Shown here one piece after another: positions 1 through 7,017 of a DNA stretch of 17,228 bases; within the stretch, counting starts at the first letter, position 1, and each line of letters begins with the position of its first letter. The position numbers and the translations under genes are program-made. Source of the stretch: Palsa-948 sp964481195. GTDB taxonomy: Bacteria; Bacteroidota; Bacteroidia; Palsa-948. The notes under the pieces are model-generated. The model did not search any database, was not told the DNA's origin, and saw only the letters and a program-made list of their open reading frames with translations. The stretch covers positions 1-17,228 of the forward strand of contig CAYZTB010000060.1 of assembly GCA_964481195.1 (NCBI GenBank). Direction: 5' to 3'.

Positions 1-3
1 TTG

Positions 4-89
4 TGCTCGGGACGGGAATCGAACCCGTACGGACGTTTAGGTCCACAGGATTTTAAGTCCTGCGTGTATACCAGTTCCACCACCCGAGC
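4..89 (-). tRNA. tRNA-Leu (anticodon UAA)
   Basis: Reading the minus strand gives a full class II tRNA. The acceptor stem is GCTCGGG pairing with CCCGAGC, with discriminator A at position 4. The anticodon stem CAGGA/TCCTG (46-50 and 58-62) encloses the loop CTTAAAA, which places anticodon TAA at plus positions 53-55. A long variable arm (GGAC/GTCC) and the T arm ACGGG-TTCGATT-CCCGT complete the fold. The long variable arm is expected for leucine tRNA and the UAA anticodon reads UUA/UUG codons. The 3' CCA is not encoded (the sequence continues CAA), so it must be added enzymatically. The gene lies downstream of, and on the same strand as, the T9SS gene, with a T-rich 46-base gap and no clear terminator hairpin. 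Confidence 0.97.
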
Positions 90-135
90 AGAATTGGAGC
101 GGCAAAAATAATCTAAAAAAGAAAAGAGCAATGAT

Positions 136-2106
136 TTATTTAGAAAGGATTACTTTTTGAGACTTTACCCAATTTTTATCTCCTATAGCCCTTAGAAAGT
201 AAACTCCATTAGGTTGGTGGGAAATATCAATAGTAGTTTGAATTTTAGAAATGTTAGCTGCCTCATAGACTTTTTCACCCGTCATGTTGTAGATTTCTAC
301 ATCTTTTATTGTGTTTTCGCTAATTAGCGTTAACAGCCCATTCGTAGGGTTAGGATAGAGAGTTATAACATGTGAAGAAATATCATTTTCGTTAATAGCA
401 GTTAAGCCCATCATATCCCCAAACACCGGGCGTATCATTAAGGAGCCTTTTGTAGATAATGTTGATTGGCTCCATCCACTTCCAATGTTATAGTATATTT
501 TACTGCTGGAATTAGTATTCTTATCATAGCCAATATTTAATAGTTCATTATTTCCGTTGCAACAGTATTGTATTAATCCAACAAAGAAAGAGCCTGATAG
601 TTTTATGGGACTAGTAAGTTTATAGGGATAATACATGTTAGTTAAATTTCCCCAATCATCGTGAAATTGATATTGATATTTAGGCGATACAAGACTATCT
701 TCATAGATTAAAGCACCTGGTGAGCCTCCTGCATCATTCCAAATGCGAATGCGGAACTGCCTGCTACTAACCTTAGGTGGAATCCAATTAAATAGCATTT
801 GAACGGCAACCAGCGTATCAGGGACATTCAAATTAAATTTATATGCAATTTGTGCGCCAAATAAGTTTAATCCATAACCTGCTTCAGCTGTGCCATCGTC
901 ATAGGCATAGTAGTTATAAAAATTTTGTTTGAAACGAAGTGTGTCATTCCACCTGTTTTTATCGGGTGTAGTATTAAGCGTGTACTCAACGGAAAAGGAA
1001 GCAGTATCAGTTAAAGCGGGATATGTATAAGCTGTTAATCCGGGACCAGGAACATTGTTTCCTATAGGAGGATTACTTATAGGAGCGTAATTCCAAAGTC
1101 CATTAGTAGCATAGGGATCACAGTTATTGCTTCCTCCGGAATAACTTGCTTCTAAGCCTCCCAAATTATTTTTAATTTGATAATTAAATGATGTGTTTTT
1201 TACTACGTTATCATTATTTCGAATCAACAAACCAACAGTAGTTTTCATTTCCGATGCTTGGTATTGTTTCCAAGGCATGGCGTAATAATTTTTAAGTAGG
1301 GAAGGGCTGTTGTATGCAAATGCTACATCGCTAAAAATTGTATCAGCGGTATTCCTGTTTTTATCTAGATATACATAGTCTATATGCCAATGATCAACAT
1401 TTCCTGTTATTGTTGCCTTGTTTCGAAACCTAAACTGAAAAGCAGTTTTTAAATAGGCTGTATCAACAATCGAAATTTTAGTTAGCCTAAATGCAGAATC
1501 TGCTGTGGAGGGATTAAAACCCTTTTGATACCAAATTGTTTTCCACTTTTTAAGAGTGGGATTAAAAAAATCAAGCAACAAGGTGTCGCTGGACTCTGGA
1601 TCATTTCCTCTGCCTTTGGCTTGCCAGAAAAAACTTAGCATCACAGATGAATCTGCAGGGAGGCCGACAAGGTTGATTGGTTTAGAGGTAAGCGTATCCG
1701 CAGATAATCCAGAACCTCCGGAAGCTGTTAATGTATCGTAGGGGGCACCCGATTTACTTACTCCATCAAAAGTGGCAACCCCTATTGTAGGAGGAGAGAT
1801 AGGGTAATCGCGATTTATATAAACACTGCTATCGAGCCATAAATTTCCGTCTGGATAAATTGATTCTTTTGAAAAATCATCTAGAAAAGGTAGCGACAGC
1901 GTATCGGCTAGTATGAATTGAGCTTTTACTAGTGACTTGTTTCTTTCGGAATATTTTATAGCAACAACCGGATTAATAGTAAGGTTTGTGAGCACTTCTT
2001 GTGCATTGGATAAATTTGAATTAACCAATATAAACACAGCAATTAATAAGCTAGCACAAACCAGCTTCCATTGAGAAAGAAAGTGATTCTTAAGTTTATT
2101 CATCAT
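136..2106 (-). CDS. T9SS-dependent secreted protein with C-terminal sorting domain
   Basis: A 656-residue protein, probably exported by Sec and then moved across the outer membrane by the type IX system. Residues 1-36 look like a signal peptide: basic start, hydrophobic stretch about 13-30, and SNAQ before the likely cleavage site. The last ~75 residues are a typical Por/type A sorting tail, with LYPNPTNG near 583-590, the VEIYNMTGEKV strand, the NGVYFLRA strand and a final short basic end. The middle (about 70-570) is beta-rich, with many aromatic and Thr/Ser/Asp residues and a YAYDDGTAEAGYG segment near 400-412 often seen in such surface proteins. I see no catalytic motif. Two adjacent ATG codons (2106 and 2103) could start it. 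It overlaps the PASTA gene by 11 bases, which implies co-transcription. Substrate and role are unknown. Confidence 0.9.
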   Translation of the reverse strand: MMNKLKNHFLSQWKLVCASLLIAVFILVNSNLSNAQEVLTNLTINPVVAIKYSERNKSLVKAQFILADTLSLPFLDDFSKESIYPDGNLWLDSSVYINRDYPISPPTIGVATFDGVSKSGAPYDTLTASGGSGLSADTLTSKPINLVGLPADSSVMLSFFWQAKGRGNDPESSDTLLLDFFNPTLKKWKTIWYQKGFNPSTADSAFRLTKISIVDTAYLKTAFQFRFRNKATITGNVDHWHIDYVYLDKNRNTADTIFSDVAFAYNSPSLLKNYYAMPWKQYQASEMKTTVGLLIRNNDNVVKNTSFNYQIKNNLGGLEASYSGGSNNCDPYATNGLWNYAPISNPPIGNNVPGPGLTAYTYPALTDTASFSVEYTLNTTPDKNRWNDTLRFKQNFYNYYAYDDGTAEAGYGLNLFGAQIAYKFNLNVPDTLVAVQMLFNWIPPKVSSRQFRIRIWNDAGGSPGALIYEDSLVSPKYQYQFHDDWGNLTNMYYPYKLTSPIKLSGSFFVGLIQYCCNGNNELLNIGYDKNTNSSSKIYYNIGSGWSQSTLSTKGSLMIRPVFGDMMGLTAINENDISSHVITLYPNPTNGLLTLISENTIKDVEIYNMTGEKVYEAANISKIQTTIDISHQPNGVYFLRAIGDKNWVKSQKVILSK

Positions 2107-2908
2107 ACGCTGAAGAATCCTCGGTAGGATCTTTTTTGTTTTTTAAACTAATATACAAGTTGATGCTGCTTCCTGGATCCAACAGCATGTCCGATTTACA
2201 GCTAGGTATTTGCCCGATTACTGTTGCGTGGTCATAGTCTGCTTTTGATTTGCAATCATCGCAAGAAACTTTCCCTTCTAAAAATCCATATTCTGCAATT
2301 TTTTGAACTGCATTGTTATATAAATATCCAGTAAAACAAGGTGTTTTTATTTTTTGACCGTCTTTTCCTAGGCCTAACACCAAATCAATATAGCTTCCTT
2401 TGGGAATCATGGTGCCTGGCTCGATACTGTTTCCATTCATGCTTTGAGAGAGAACGCAGTTAACGCAAGGATCGGCTTGATATTTTCGTTTCCCAACTTT
2501 TAATCCATAGGATTCCAGCAGAGCCAATGCTTGGCGCATGGAAGCATCAACGATATTTGGCATTTTTACAAGTGGAGCCAACTTAGCGCTTACGGTCAAA
2601 TAAACAGTTCTGTTTTGCTTTACCGATTCATTCTTCTCGGGATCTTGTTTAACCACTACACCACCTGCAACTTTAAAGTCAAAAATAGAATCAATTATCT
2701 CATAGGTCAGCGATTTGTCAGAAATGAAATTATCTAATTCTTCAGTCTTTACGTTTGAAAAGTTTGGAACTACCACCGTTTCTCCGTGATGTGTAAATGA
2801 GTTTAAGGACTTAAATGAATACCAAAATGCAAACACGCCTATCAGTATTGCAAGCCCAAGGTTTATAAAAAAATACTTGCTTTTAAAGAAAAGTAATAAG
2901 TCTTTCAT
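2096..2908 (-). CDS. PASTA domain-containing single-pass membrane protein
   Basis: A 270-residue protein with a short cytoplasmic N-terminus, one transmembrane helix (about 12-31) and three PASTA repeats outside the membrane (about 42-108, 112-180 and 185-255). Each repeat has the usual pattern: a VPN/MPN-type start, a helix with an A..L segment, a G-x-V core, Q-P/Q-S, then a closing strand. PASTA domains are known to bind peptidoglycan or muropeptides and beta-lactams. No kinase or transpeptidase domain is present, so this is a stand-alone PASTA protein rather than a PknB or PBP. It has two CxxC pairs (C148/C151 and C216/C219) plus C191 and C237, all on the outer side of the membrane. It sits divergent to ddl across a 120-base gap, which fits a cell-wall role. 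A perfect TAnnTTTG element lies at 2958-2965 on its strand. Confidence 0.9.
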   Translation of the reverse strand: MKDLLLFFKSKYFFINLGLAILIGVFAFWYSFKSLNSFTHHGETVVVPNFSNVKTEELDNFISDKSLTYEIIDSIFDFKVAGGVVVKQDPEKNESVKQNRTVYLTVSAKLAPLVKMPNIVDASMRQALALLESYGLKVGKRKYQADPCVNCVLSQSMNGNSIEPGTMIPKGSYIDLVLGLGKDGQKIKTPCFTGYLYNNAVQKIAEYGFLEGKVSCDDCKSKADYDHATVIGQIPSCKSDMLLDPGSSINLYISLKNKKDPTEDSSAYDE

Positions 2909-2957
2909 GGTTTCGTTACCATTTTTCCTGTTATGGAAATTAACAATGGTGTATTGA

Positions 2958-2965
2958 CAAATGTA
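2958..2965 (-). promoter_or_regulatory. Candidate Bacteroidota -7 promoter element (PASTA gene)
   Basis: Read on the minus strand the bases are TACATTTG, a perfect match to the Bacteroidota -7 consensus TAnnTTTG. It lies about 50 bases before the PASTA start codon, which would give a 5' leader of roughly 40 bases. I see no good TTTG -33 box at the usual spacing upstream, and an 8-mer can occur by chance in AT-rich DNA. Confidence 0.4.
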
Positions 2966-3028
2966 TGAATTATCTCTCTGTGCTCGAGTATAAAGAATAT
3001 ACTTTTACTAGATAAGTCTTAATAAAGT

Positions 3029-4003
3029 ATGAAAAAAAATATAGCCGTAGTTACTGGGGGGTATTCTGGTGAATCAGTTATTTCTCTTCAAAGCGCTGAT
3101 CAAGTAATAAAATACCTCAGCTCAGATAAATTCGTTTGCTACAAAGTCATTATTGATCGTATGGGCTGGGTGCTTTCTGCTAATGGTGTTGGCGTGCCCA
3201 TCGATAAGAATGATTTTTCAGCAACTTTAGATGGCAAGAAAATTAATTTCGACTGCGTATTTATGGCACTGCACGGCACACCCGGTGAGGATGGTAAACT
3301 TCAAGGCTACTTTGATTTAATTGGCTTGCCCTATACTTCTTCCGGTGTTGCTCAGTCGGCACTAACGTTTAGTAAATCACTAACTATAGCTACGCTGAAA
3401 AGCTATGGATTAAATACGGCAAAGTCTATGGTGGTAGCACAAAATGAAAAACTTACCGCGAAAGATATATTAGCTAAAGTGTCACTGCCTTGTTTTGTTA
3501 AGCCCAATGAAGGTGGTTCGAGCCTAGGGACAACTAAGGTTTTGAAGTCCGAAGATTTAATACCTGCTATTGAAAAAGGCTTTAAAGAAGGGAGCGATGT
3601 TATTGTAGAAGAATTCATTGAAGGCAGCGAAATTACCTGTGGAGTAATTCGATATAAAGGAGAGGTTAAGTCGCTTGCAATTACTGAAATAGTATGTAAA
3701 AATGATTTTTTTGATTTTCATGCTAAGTACCAAGATAAAGCTACGGAAGAAATTACTCCCGCTAGGATTCCTATTGAATTAGAAAAAGAGTGTAAGAGGC
3801 TTAGCGAGTTTATCTATAAAATACTTGGATGTAAGGGGATGATACGAGTAGATTATATTATTAAAGAGGGGAAATTATTTTTACTCGAAGTAAACAGTAT
3901 TCCGGGTATGACAGAGCGAAGCTTGTTACCTCAACAGGCCGAGTACGTTGGAATATCAAAAAGAGAGCTTTATGAAAACGCCATTTATGAAGTATTGCAA
4001 TAG
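3029..4003 (+). CDS. ddl: D-alanine--D-alanine ligase
   Basis: This enzyme joins two D-alanines using ATP in the cytoplasm, making the dipeptide used by MurF for peptidoglycan precursors. At 324 residues it has normal family length. An N-terminal GGYSGES motif (10-16, Glu15 for the substrate amino group) and LHGTPGEDG (81-89) are followed by an ATP-grasp fold. That fold contains KPNEGGSSLG (158-167), VEEFIEG (193-199), the FDFHAKYQ loop (228-235) and RVDY (273-276). The final metal and phosphate site is LLEVNSIPGMT (285-295), with Glu287 and Asn289. The aromatic/AKY pattern of the omega loop fits a D-Ala-adding enzyme rather than a VanA-type lactate ligase. The PASTA gene is divergent upstream. 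Its TAG stop directly abuts the stop of the convergent rdgB gene. Confidence 0.97.
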   Translation: MKKNIAVVTGGYSGESVISLQSADQVIKYLSSDKFVCYKVIIDRMGWVLSANGVGVPIDKNDFSATLDGKKINFDCVFMALHGTPGEDGKLQGYFDLIGLPYTSSGVAQSALTFSKSLTIATLKSYGLNTAKSMVVAQNEKLTAKDILAKVSLPCFVKPNEGGSSLGTTKVLKSEDLIPAIEKGFKEGSDVIVEEFIEGSEITCGVIRYKGEVKSLAITEIVCKNDFFDFHAKYQDKATEEITPARIPIELEKECKRLSEFIYKILGCKGMIRVDYIIKEGKLFLLEVNSIPGMTERSLLPQQAEYVGISKRELYENAIYEVLQ

Positions 4004-4582
4004 TTACCTAATGGTATTTAAAAATGCTGCCAACTTATTTATGGCTCTTCCTCTGTGGCTAAATTTATTTTTTTCAGATATATCCATTTCGGCAAATGTT
4101 TTTTCATGCCCTTCGGGGATAAATATTGAATCATAGCCAAAGCCATCTTTACCTTTAGGCTCAATTGAAATTATTCCATTTACTATCCCTTCAAATGAAT
4201 GCTTTTTATTGTTGAATATCAGGTATATAACGGTTTTAAACCTAGCATTTCTGTTTTTTATATTATGAAGATTTTTTAATACTTTATGTATGTTTTTTTC
4301 TGAGCTTCTTTCCTCTCCTGCGTATCTGGCTGAATAAACTCCCGGTGCACCATTTAAAGCTTCTATTTCTAATCCAGTGTCATCGGCAAAGGTGTTCACC
4401 TTATAGGTATCGAATATAAAACTTGCCTTTTGTATTGCATTTTCTTCCAAGGTATTCCCGGTTTCGTCCAGATCTTTTAAGTGATTAATATCCGCCAGAG
4501 TTAGGAGACGTAAACCACTACTAATAAGCAGTTGTACTTCCCGCACTTTGTGTTTGTTGTTTGTAGCAAAGACTAATTCCAT
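4004..4582 (-). CDS. rdgB: Non-canonical purine NTP pyrophosphatase, RdgB/HAM1 family
   Basis: This protein hydrolyses ITP, dITP and XTP to monophosphate plus pyrophosphate, keeping deaminated purines out of DNA and RNA. Length is 192 residues, typical of the family. The N-terminal FATNNKHK motif (5-12) forms the nucleotide-binding start. The acidic DDTGLEIEAL segment (67-76) holds the catalytic Asp and metal ligands and is followed by GAPGVYSARYAGE (78-90). FGYDSIF (148-154) and SHRGRA (175-180) complete the substrate pocket. The start ATG at 4582 gives the conserved beta strand immediately. The gene converges on ddl with no intergenic base, and diverges from the epimerase gene across a 111-base gap that holds possible promoters on both strands. 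Confidence 0.96.
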   Translation of the reverse strand: MELVFATNNKHKVREVQLLISSGLRLLTLADINHLKDLDETGNTLEENAIQKASFIFDTYKVNTFADDTGLEIEALNGAPGVYSARYAGEERSSEKNIHKVLKNLHNIKNRNARFKTVIYLIFNNKKHSFEGIVNGIISIEPKGKDGFGYDSIFIPEGHEKTFAEMDISEKNKFSHRGRAINKLAAFLNTIR

Positions 4583-4598
4583 ATATAGGATTTATGGG

Positions 4599-4606
4599 TA
4601 AATTTG
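4599..4606 (+). promoter_or_regulatory. Candidate Bacteroidota -7 promoter element (wecB and downstream run)
   Basis: TAAATTTG matches TAnnTTTG perfectly and lies 87 bases before the chosen epimerase ATG. It could drive the polysaccharide run. No -33 TTTG is seen at normal spacing; the nearest, at 4560-4563, is too far upstream. Inference only. Confidence 0.35.
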
Positions 4607-4667
4607 TGAGCGTATTTAGGTAGTGCAAAATTGTACTTGATAGCACTACTACTTAATACAAGTATAT

Positions 4668-4675
4668 CAAAATTA
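4668..4675 (-). promoter_or_regulatory. Candidate Bacteroidota -7 promoter element (rdgB)
   Basis: On the minus strand the bases are TAATTTTG, a perfect TAnnTTTG match about 86 bases before the rdgB ATG. If both this and the plus-strand element at 4599-4606 are used, the two divergent transcripts would overlap at their 5' ends. No convincing -33 box is visible. Confidence 0.35.
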
Positions 4676-4693
4676 AAAAGTATAATAACACAG

Positions 4694-5788
4694 ATGAAAA
4701 GAATAGCTATTGTAGTTGGAACAAGACCTAATTTTATTAAGATTACGCAATTCCCAACTGTATTTAAAAAATACATTAACAAATTTGAGTTTCAGATAAT
4801 TCATACCGGACAGCATTATGACGATAAAATGTCAGATGTGTTTTTTAGGCAGTTCAATATGTTGCCGGATATATATCTACATACGACTGGGTCTAGTCCT
4901 AATAGCCAAATAGCTGATACCATGGTTAAGCTTGAAAAATCGTTTGAGGATTTTAAGCCAGATCTTGTGATGGTGGTAGGAGACGTTAATTCAACGTTAT
5001 CGGCAGCATTAACTGCCAGTAAGATGAATATAAAAATTGCACATATAGAAAGTGGGCTTAGGAGTTTTGACCGCACCATGCCGGAAGAATTAAATAGGGT
5101 AATTACTGACTCGATAACTGATTTCTTTTTTGTGACCGAGCAGAGCGGTATTGATAACTTACTAAAGGAGGGTAAGGCGCAGGATAAAATATTTTTTGTA
5201 GGAAATACAATGATAGATACGCTTGTTGCATTTAAAAACCAAATAGAGGCTTCTGGCATCTTTGAGAAATTATCTATTAAAGAAAAAGAATTTGTATTAA
5301 TGACCATTCATCGTCCTGCTACGGTAGATTCAAAAGTGGGGTTAACCAAATTAATTGAGTTAATTATTAAAGTAACTAAAAAATATAAAGTTGTATTTCC
5401 AATTCATCCTCGTACGTTAGCTAAAATGCAGGAATTTGATTTGAAAGATAAAATTACAGGGAATGAAAACCTGATTATTTCTGAGCCTTTAGATTATTTT
5501 TCTTTCCAAAAATTAATTAAAGGAAGTAAATTTATTTTAACAGATAGTGGAGGCATTCAGGAAGAAAGCACTTACCTACAAGTACCTTGCCTTACCTTAA
5601 GACCCAATACGGAAAGACCTTCAACAATAGAAATTGGTACCAATGAGCTAACCCCTTTTGATATTTCTGCTATAGAAAGTAAAATTAAGGATATAGAAAG
5701 TGGAATTTATAAAAAAGGTAGCATTCCTCCGTTTTGGGATGGAAATGCTACTGAGCGTATTGTGAAAGCACTTATAGAAATTATTTAA
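4694..5788 (+). CDS. wecB: UDP-N-acetylglucosamine 2-epimerase (non-hydrolysing)
   Basis: A cytoplasmic GT-B-fold epimerase that interconverts UDP-GlcNAc and UDP-ManNAc, supplying ManNAc-type precursors for surface polysaccharide. Length from this start is 364 residues, normal for WecB. Motifs in order: GTRPNFIK (9-16), HTGQHYDD (37-44), VVGDVNST (94-101, Asp97), HIESGLRS (117-124, Glu119), PEELNR (130-135, Glu131/132), MTIHRP (203-208, His206), PIHPRT (236-241) and TDSGGIQEES (283-292). ATG 4694 was chosen because it starts the first Rossmann strand. A TTG at 4631 would only add an unrelated 21-residue extension. It heads the polysaccharide gene run. Its TAA stop overlaps the ATG of a 19-codon ORF that may be a gene relic. 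Confidence 0.95.
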   Translation: MKRIAIVVGTRPNFIKITQFPTVFKKYINKFEFQIIHTGQHYDDKMSDVFFRQFNMLPDIYLHTTGSSPNSQIADTMVKLEKSFEDFKPDLVMVVGDVNSTLSAALTASKMNIKIAHIESGLRSFDRTMPEELNRVITDSITDFFFVTEQSGIDNLLKEGKAQDKIFFVGNTMIDTLVAFKNQIEASGIFEKLSIKEKEFVLMTIHRPATVDSKVGLTKLIELIIKVTKKYKVVFPIHPRTLAKMQEFDLKDKITGNENLIISEPLDYFSFQKLIKGSKFILTDSGGIQEESTYLQVPCLTLRPNTERPSTIEIGTNELTPFDISAIESKIKDIESGIYKKGSIPPFWDGNATERIVKALIEII

Positions 5789-5847
5789 TGATTTATTTTT
5801 CAATTATCGTACGCCTAAAAATTACAAAGGCACACTTTATTAGCTGA
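5788..5847 (+). pseudogene. Possible relic of a GT2 glycosyltransferase start, or a 19-codon ORF
   Basis: An ATG overlapping the wecB stop (TAATG) opens a 19-codon ORF reading MIYFSIIVRLKITKAHFIS, ending at TGA just before the next start codon. The first eight residues and the closing AHFIS resemble the opening of family 2 glycosyltransferases, which typically read like FSIIVPTYNRAHFI. The middle does not fit in this frame, but a frame-shifted reading there gives Pro and Tyr near the expected positions. I infer the remains of a lost GT2 gene at this junction. It could also be a small leader peptide or chance. The match is short and was made by eye. Confidence 0.3.
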
Positions 5848-5848
5848 C

Positions 5849-7012
5849 ATGAAGATTGCTTTACTCACAGATGGGATATTTCCATACGTTATTGGTGGAA
5901 TGCAAAAGCATTCATTTTTACTAGCTAAATATCTTGCAAAAAATGAAGTATCTGTTGATCTATATCATTTTAATGATAGTGCGTTGGATATTACTAAGCT
6001 GGAATTATTTTCAGATCAAGAAAAAAAATTTATAAAATCTATCGTATTGAGTTTTCCTAAAAAGGGAAATTTACCCGGACATTACATAAGAGAATCATAC
6101 GAATACTCCATAAGGGTGTTTAATGAATTTATGAAGAATGCTGAAGTAGATTTTATATACGCAAAAGGTTTTTCGGGATGGAAATTAATGGATGAAAAAA
6201 GAAAAGGACTTTCGTGTGCTCCTGTTGGAGTTAATCTTCATGGCTTAGAAATGTTTCAAGTGGCCCCAACATTTAAATCTAAAATCGAGCAACTGTTATT
6301 GTTAAAAAATCCTGCGTTGTTTAATCTCACACATGCAAACTACGTTTTTTCATACGGTGGAAAGATTACAGATCTCATGCTAAAGCTTGGAGTTGATTCA
6401 AAAAAAATTATTGAAATCCCTGCTGGTATTGAGGAGAACTGGGTGGTCGATGAGCCTTCTAAGTCTTCAACTCCTTTGAAATTTGTATTTGTAGGCAGGT
6501 ATGAACGTAGAAAAGGAATCGAAGAGTTAAATAGTGCCCTAACAAGTTTAATTAATAAACATAATTTTGAGTTTCATTTTATAGGAACAATACCCGTAAA
6601 GAAGCAGGTTGTTTCTCCTAAAATAATTTATCATGGTTCAATTGTTGAAACCGAAAAAATGAAATTGCTATTGTCTTCTTTTGATGTTTTAGTGTGTCCA
6701 AGTCATTCAGAGGGCATGCCTAATGTAATTTTAGAAGGCATGGCTTCAGGATTAGCTATTATAGCTACAGAAGTAGGAGCGATACCTGTCATGGTTTCTG
6801 AAACAAATGGTATACTATTGAAAGCTCCTGATTTCGAAAATATAATTTCAGCAATCGAAAGAATGATTGCACTTCCTGAGGAAGAAATTGTACAGCTTAA
6901 AAAACATTCTATTCAAAAAGTTAAAGAAAAATTCTTGTGGACAGAAATTGTTAAACAAACTATTTTAAAACTTGAGCAGAGCTCTGTAAAATCAAAATCT
7001 TCGCTTAACTAA
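5849..7012 (+). CDS. Glycosyltransferase family 4 (GT-B fold)
   Basis: A retaining-type glycosyltransferase, 387 residues, expected in the cytoplasm or at the inner face of the membrane, adding a sugar from a nucleotide donor to a lipid-linked oligosaccharide. The N-terminal acceptor domain begins MKIALLTDG and has the glycine loop IGGMQKHS (15-22). A LHGLEMFQ segment follows near 130-137. The donor half begins with FVGRYERRKGIEEL (around 214-227) and contains the EX7E motif, Glu288 and Glu296, in SEGMPNVILEGMASG. The donor and linkage cannot be told from sequence. It lies 60 bases after wecB and 5 bases before the polymerase-like gene, so it belongs to the polysaccharide run. No odd composition is seen. 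Confidence 0.9.
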   Translation: MKIALLTDGIFPYVIGGMQKHSFLLAKYLAKNEVSVDLYHFNDSALDITKLELFSDQEKKFIKSIVLSFPKKGNLPGHYIRESYEYSIRVFNEFMKNAEVDFIYAKGFSGWKLMDEKRKGLSCAPVGVNLHGLEMFQVAPTFKSKIEQLLLLKNPALFNLTHANYVFSYGGKITDLMLKLGVDSKKIIEIPAGIEENWVVDEPSKSSTPLKFVFVGRYERRKGIEELNSALTSLINKHNFEFHFIGTIPVKKQVVSPKIIYHGSIVETEKMKLLLSSFDVLVCPSHSEGMPNVILEGMASGLAIIATEVGAIPVMVSETNGILLKAPDFENIISAIERMIALPEEEIVQLKKHSIQKVKEKFLWTEIVKQTILKLEQSSVKSKSSLN

Positions 7013-7017
7013 TTAAT

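Noticed and set aside
90..135. Intrinsic terminator between the T9SS gene and tRNA-Leu
   Set aside because: The minus strand is T-rich but I could not pair a stable stem before the T runs.
1556..1741. Plus-strand ORF inside the T9SS gene, and similar short antisense ORFs elsewhere
   Set aside because: They are frame shadows of strong coding regions with no protein-like features.
3948..4136. Small plus-strand ORF crossing the ddl/rdgB junction
   Set aside because: It overlaps two well-supported genes in other frames and has no recognisable features.
4631..4693. TTG start giving the epimerase a 21-residue N-terminal extension
   Set aside because: The family begins at the first Rossmann strand, which ATG 4694 provides; the extension is unrelated and overlaps promoter-like sequence.
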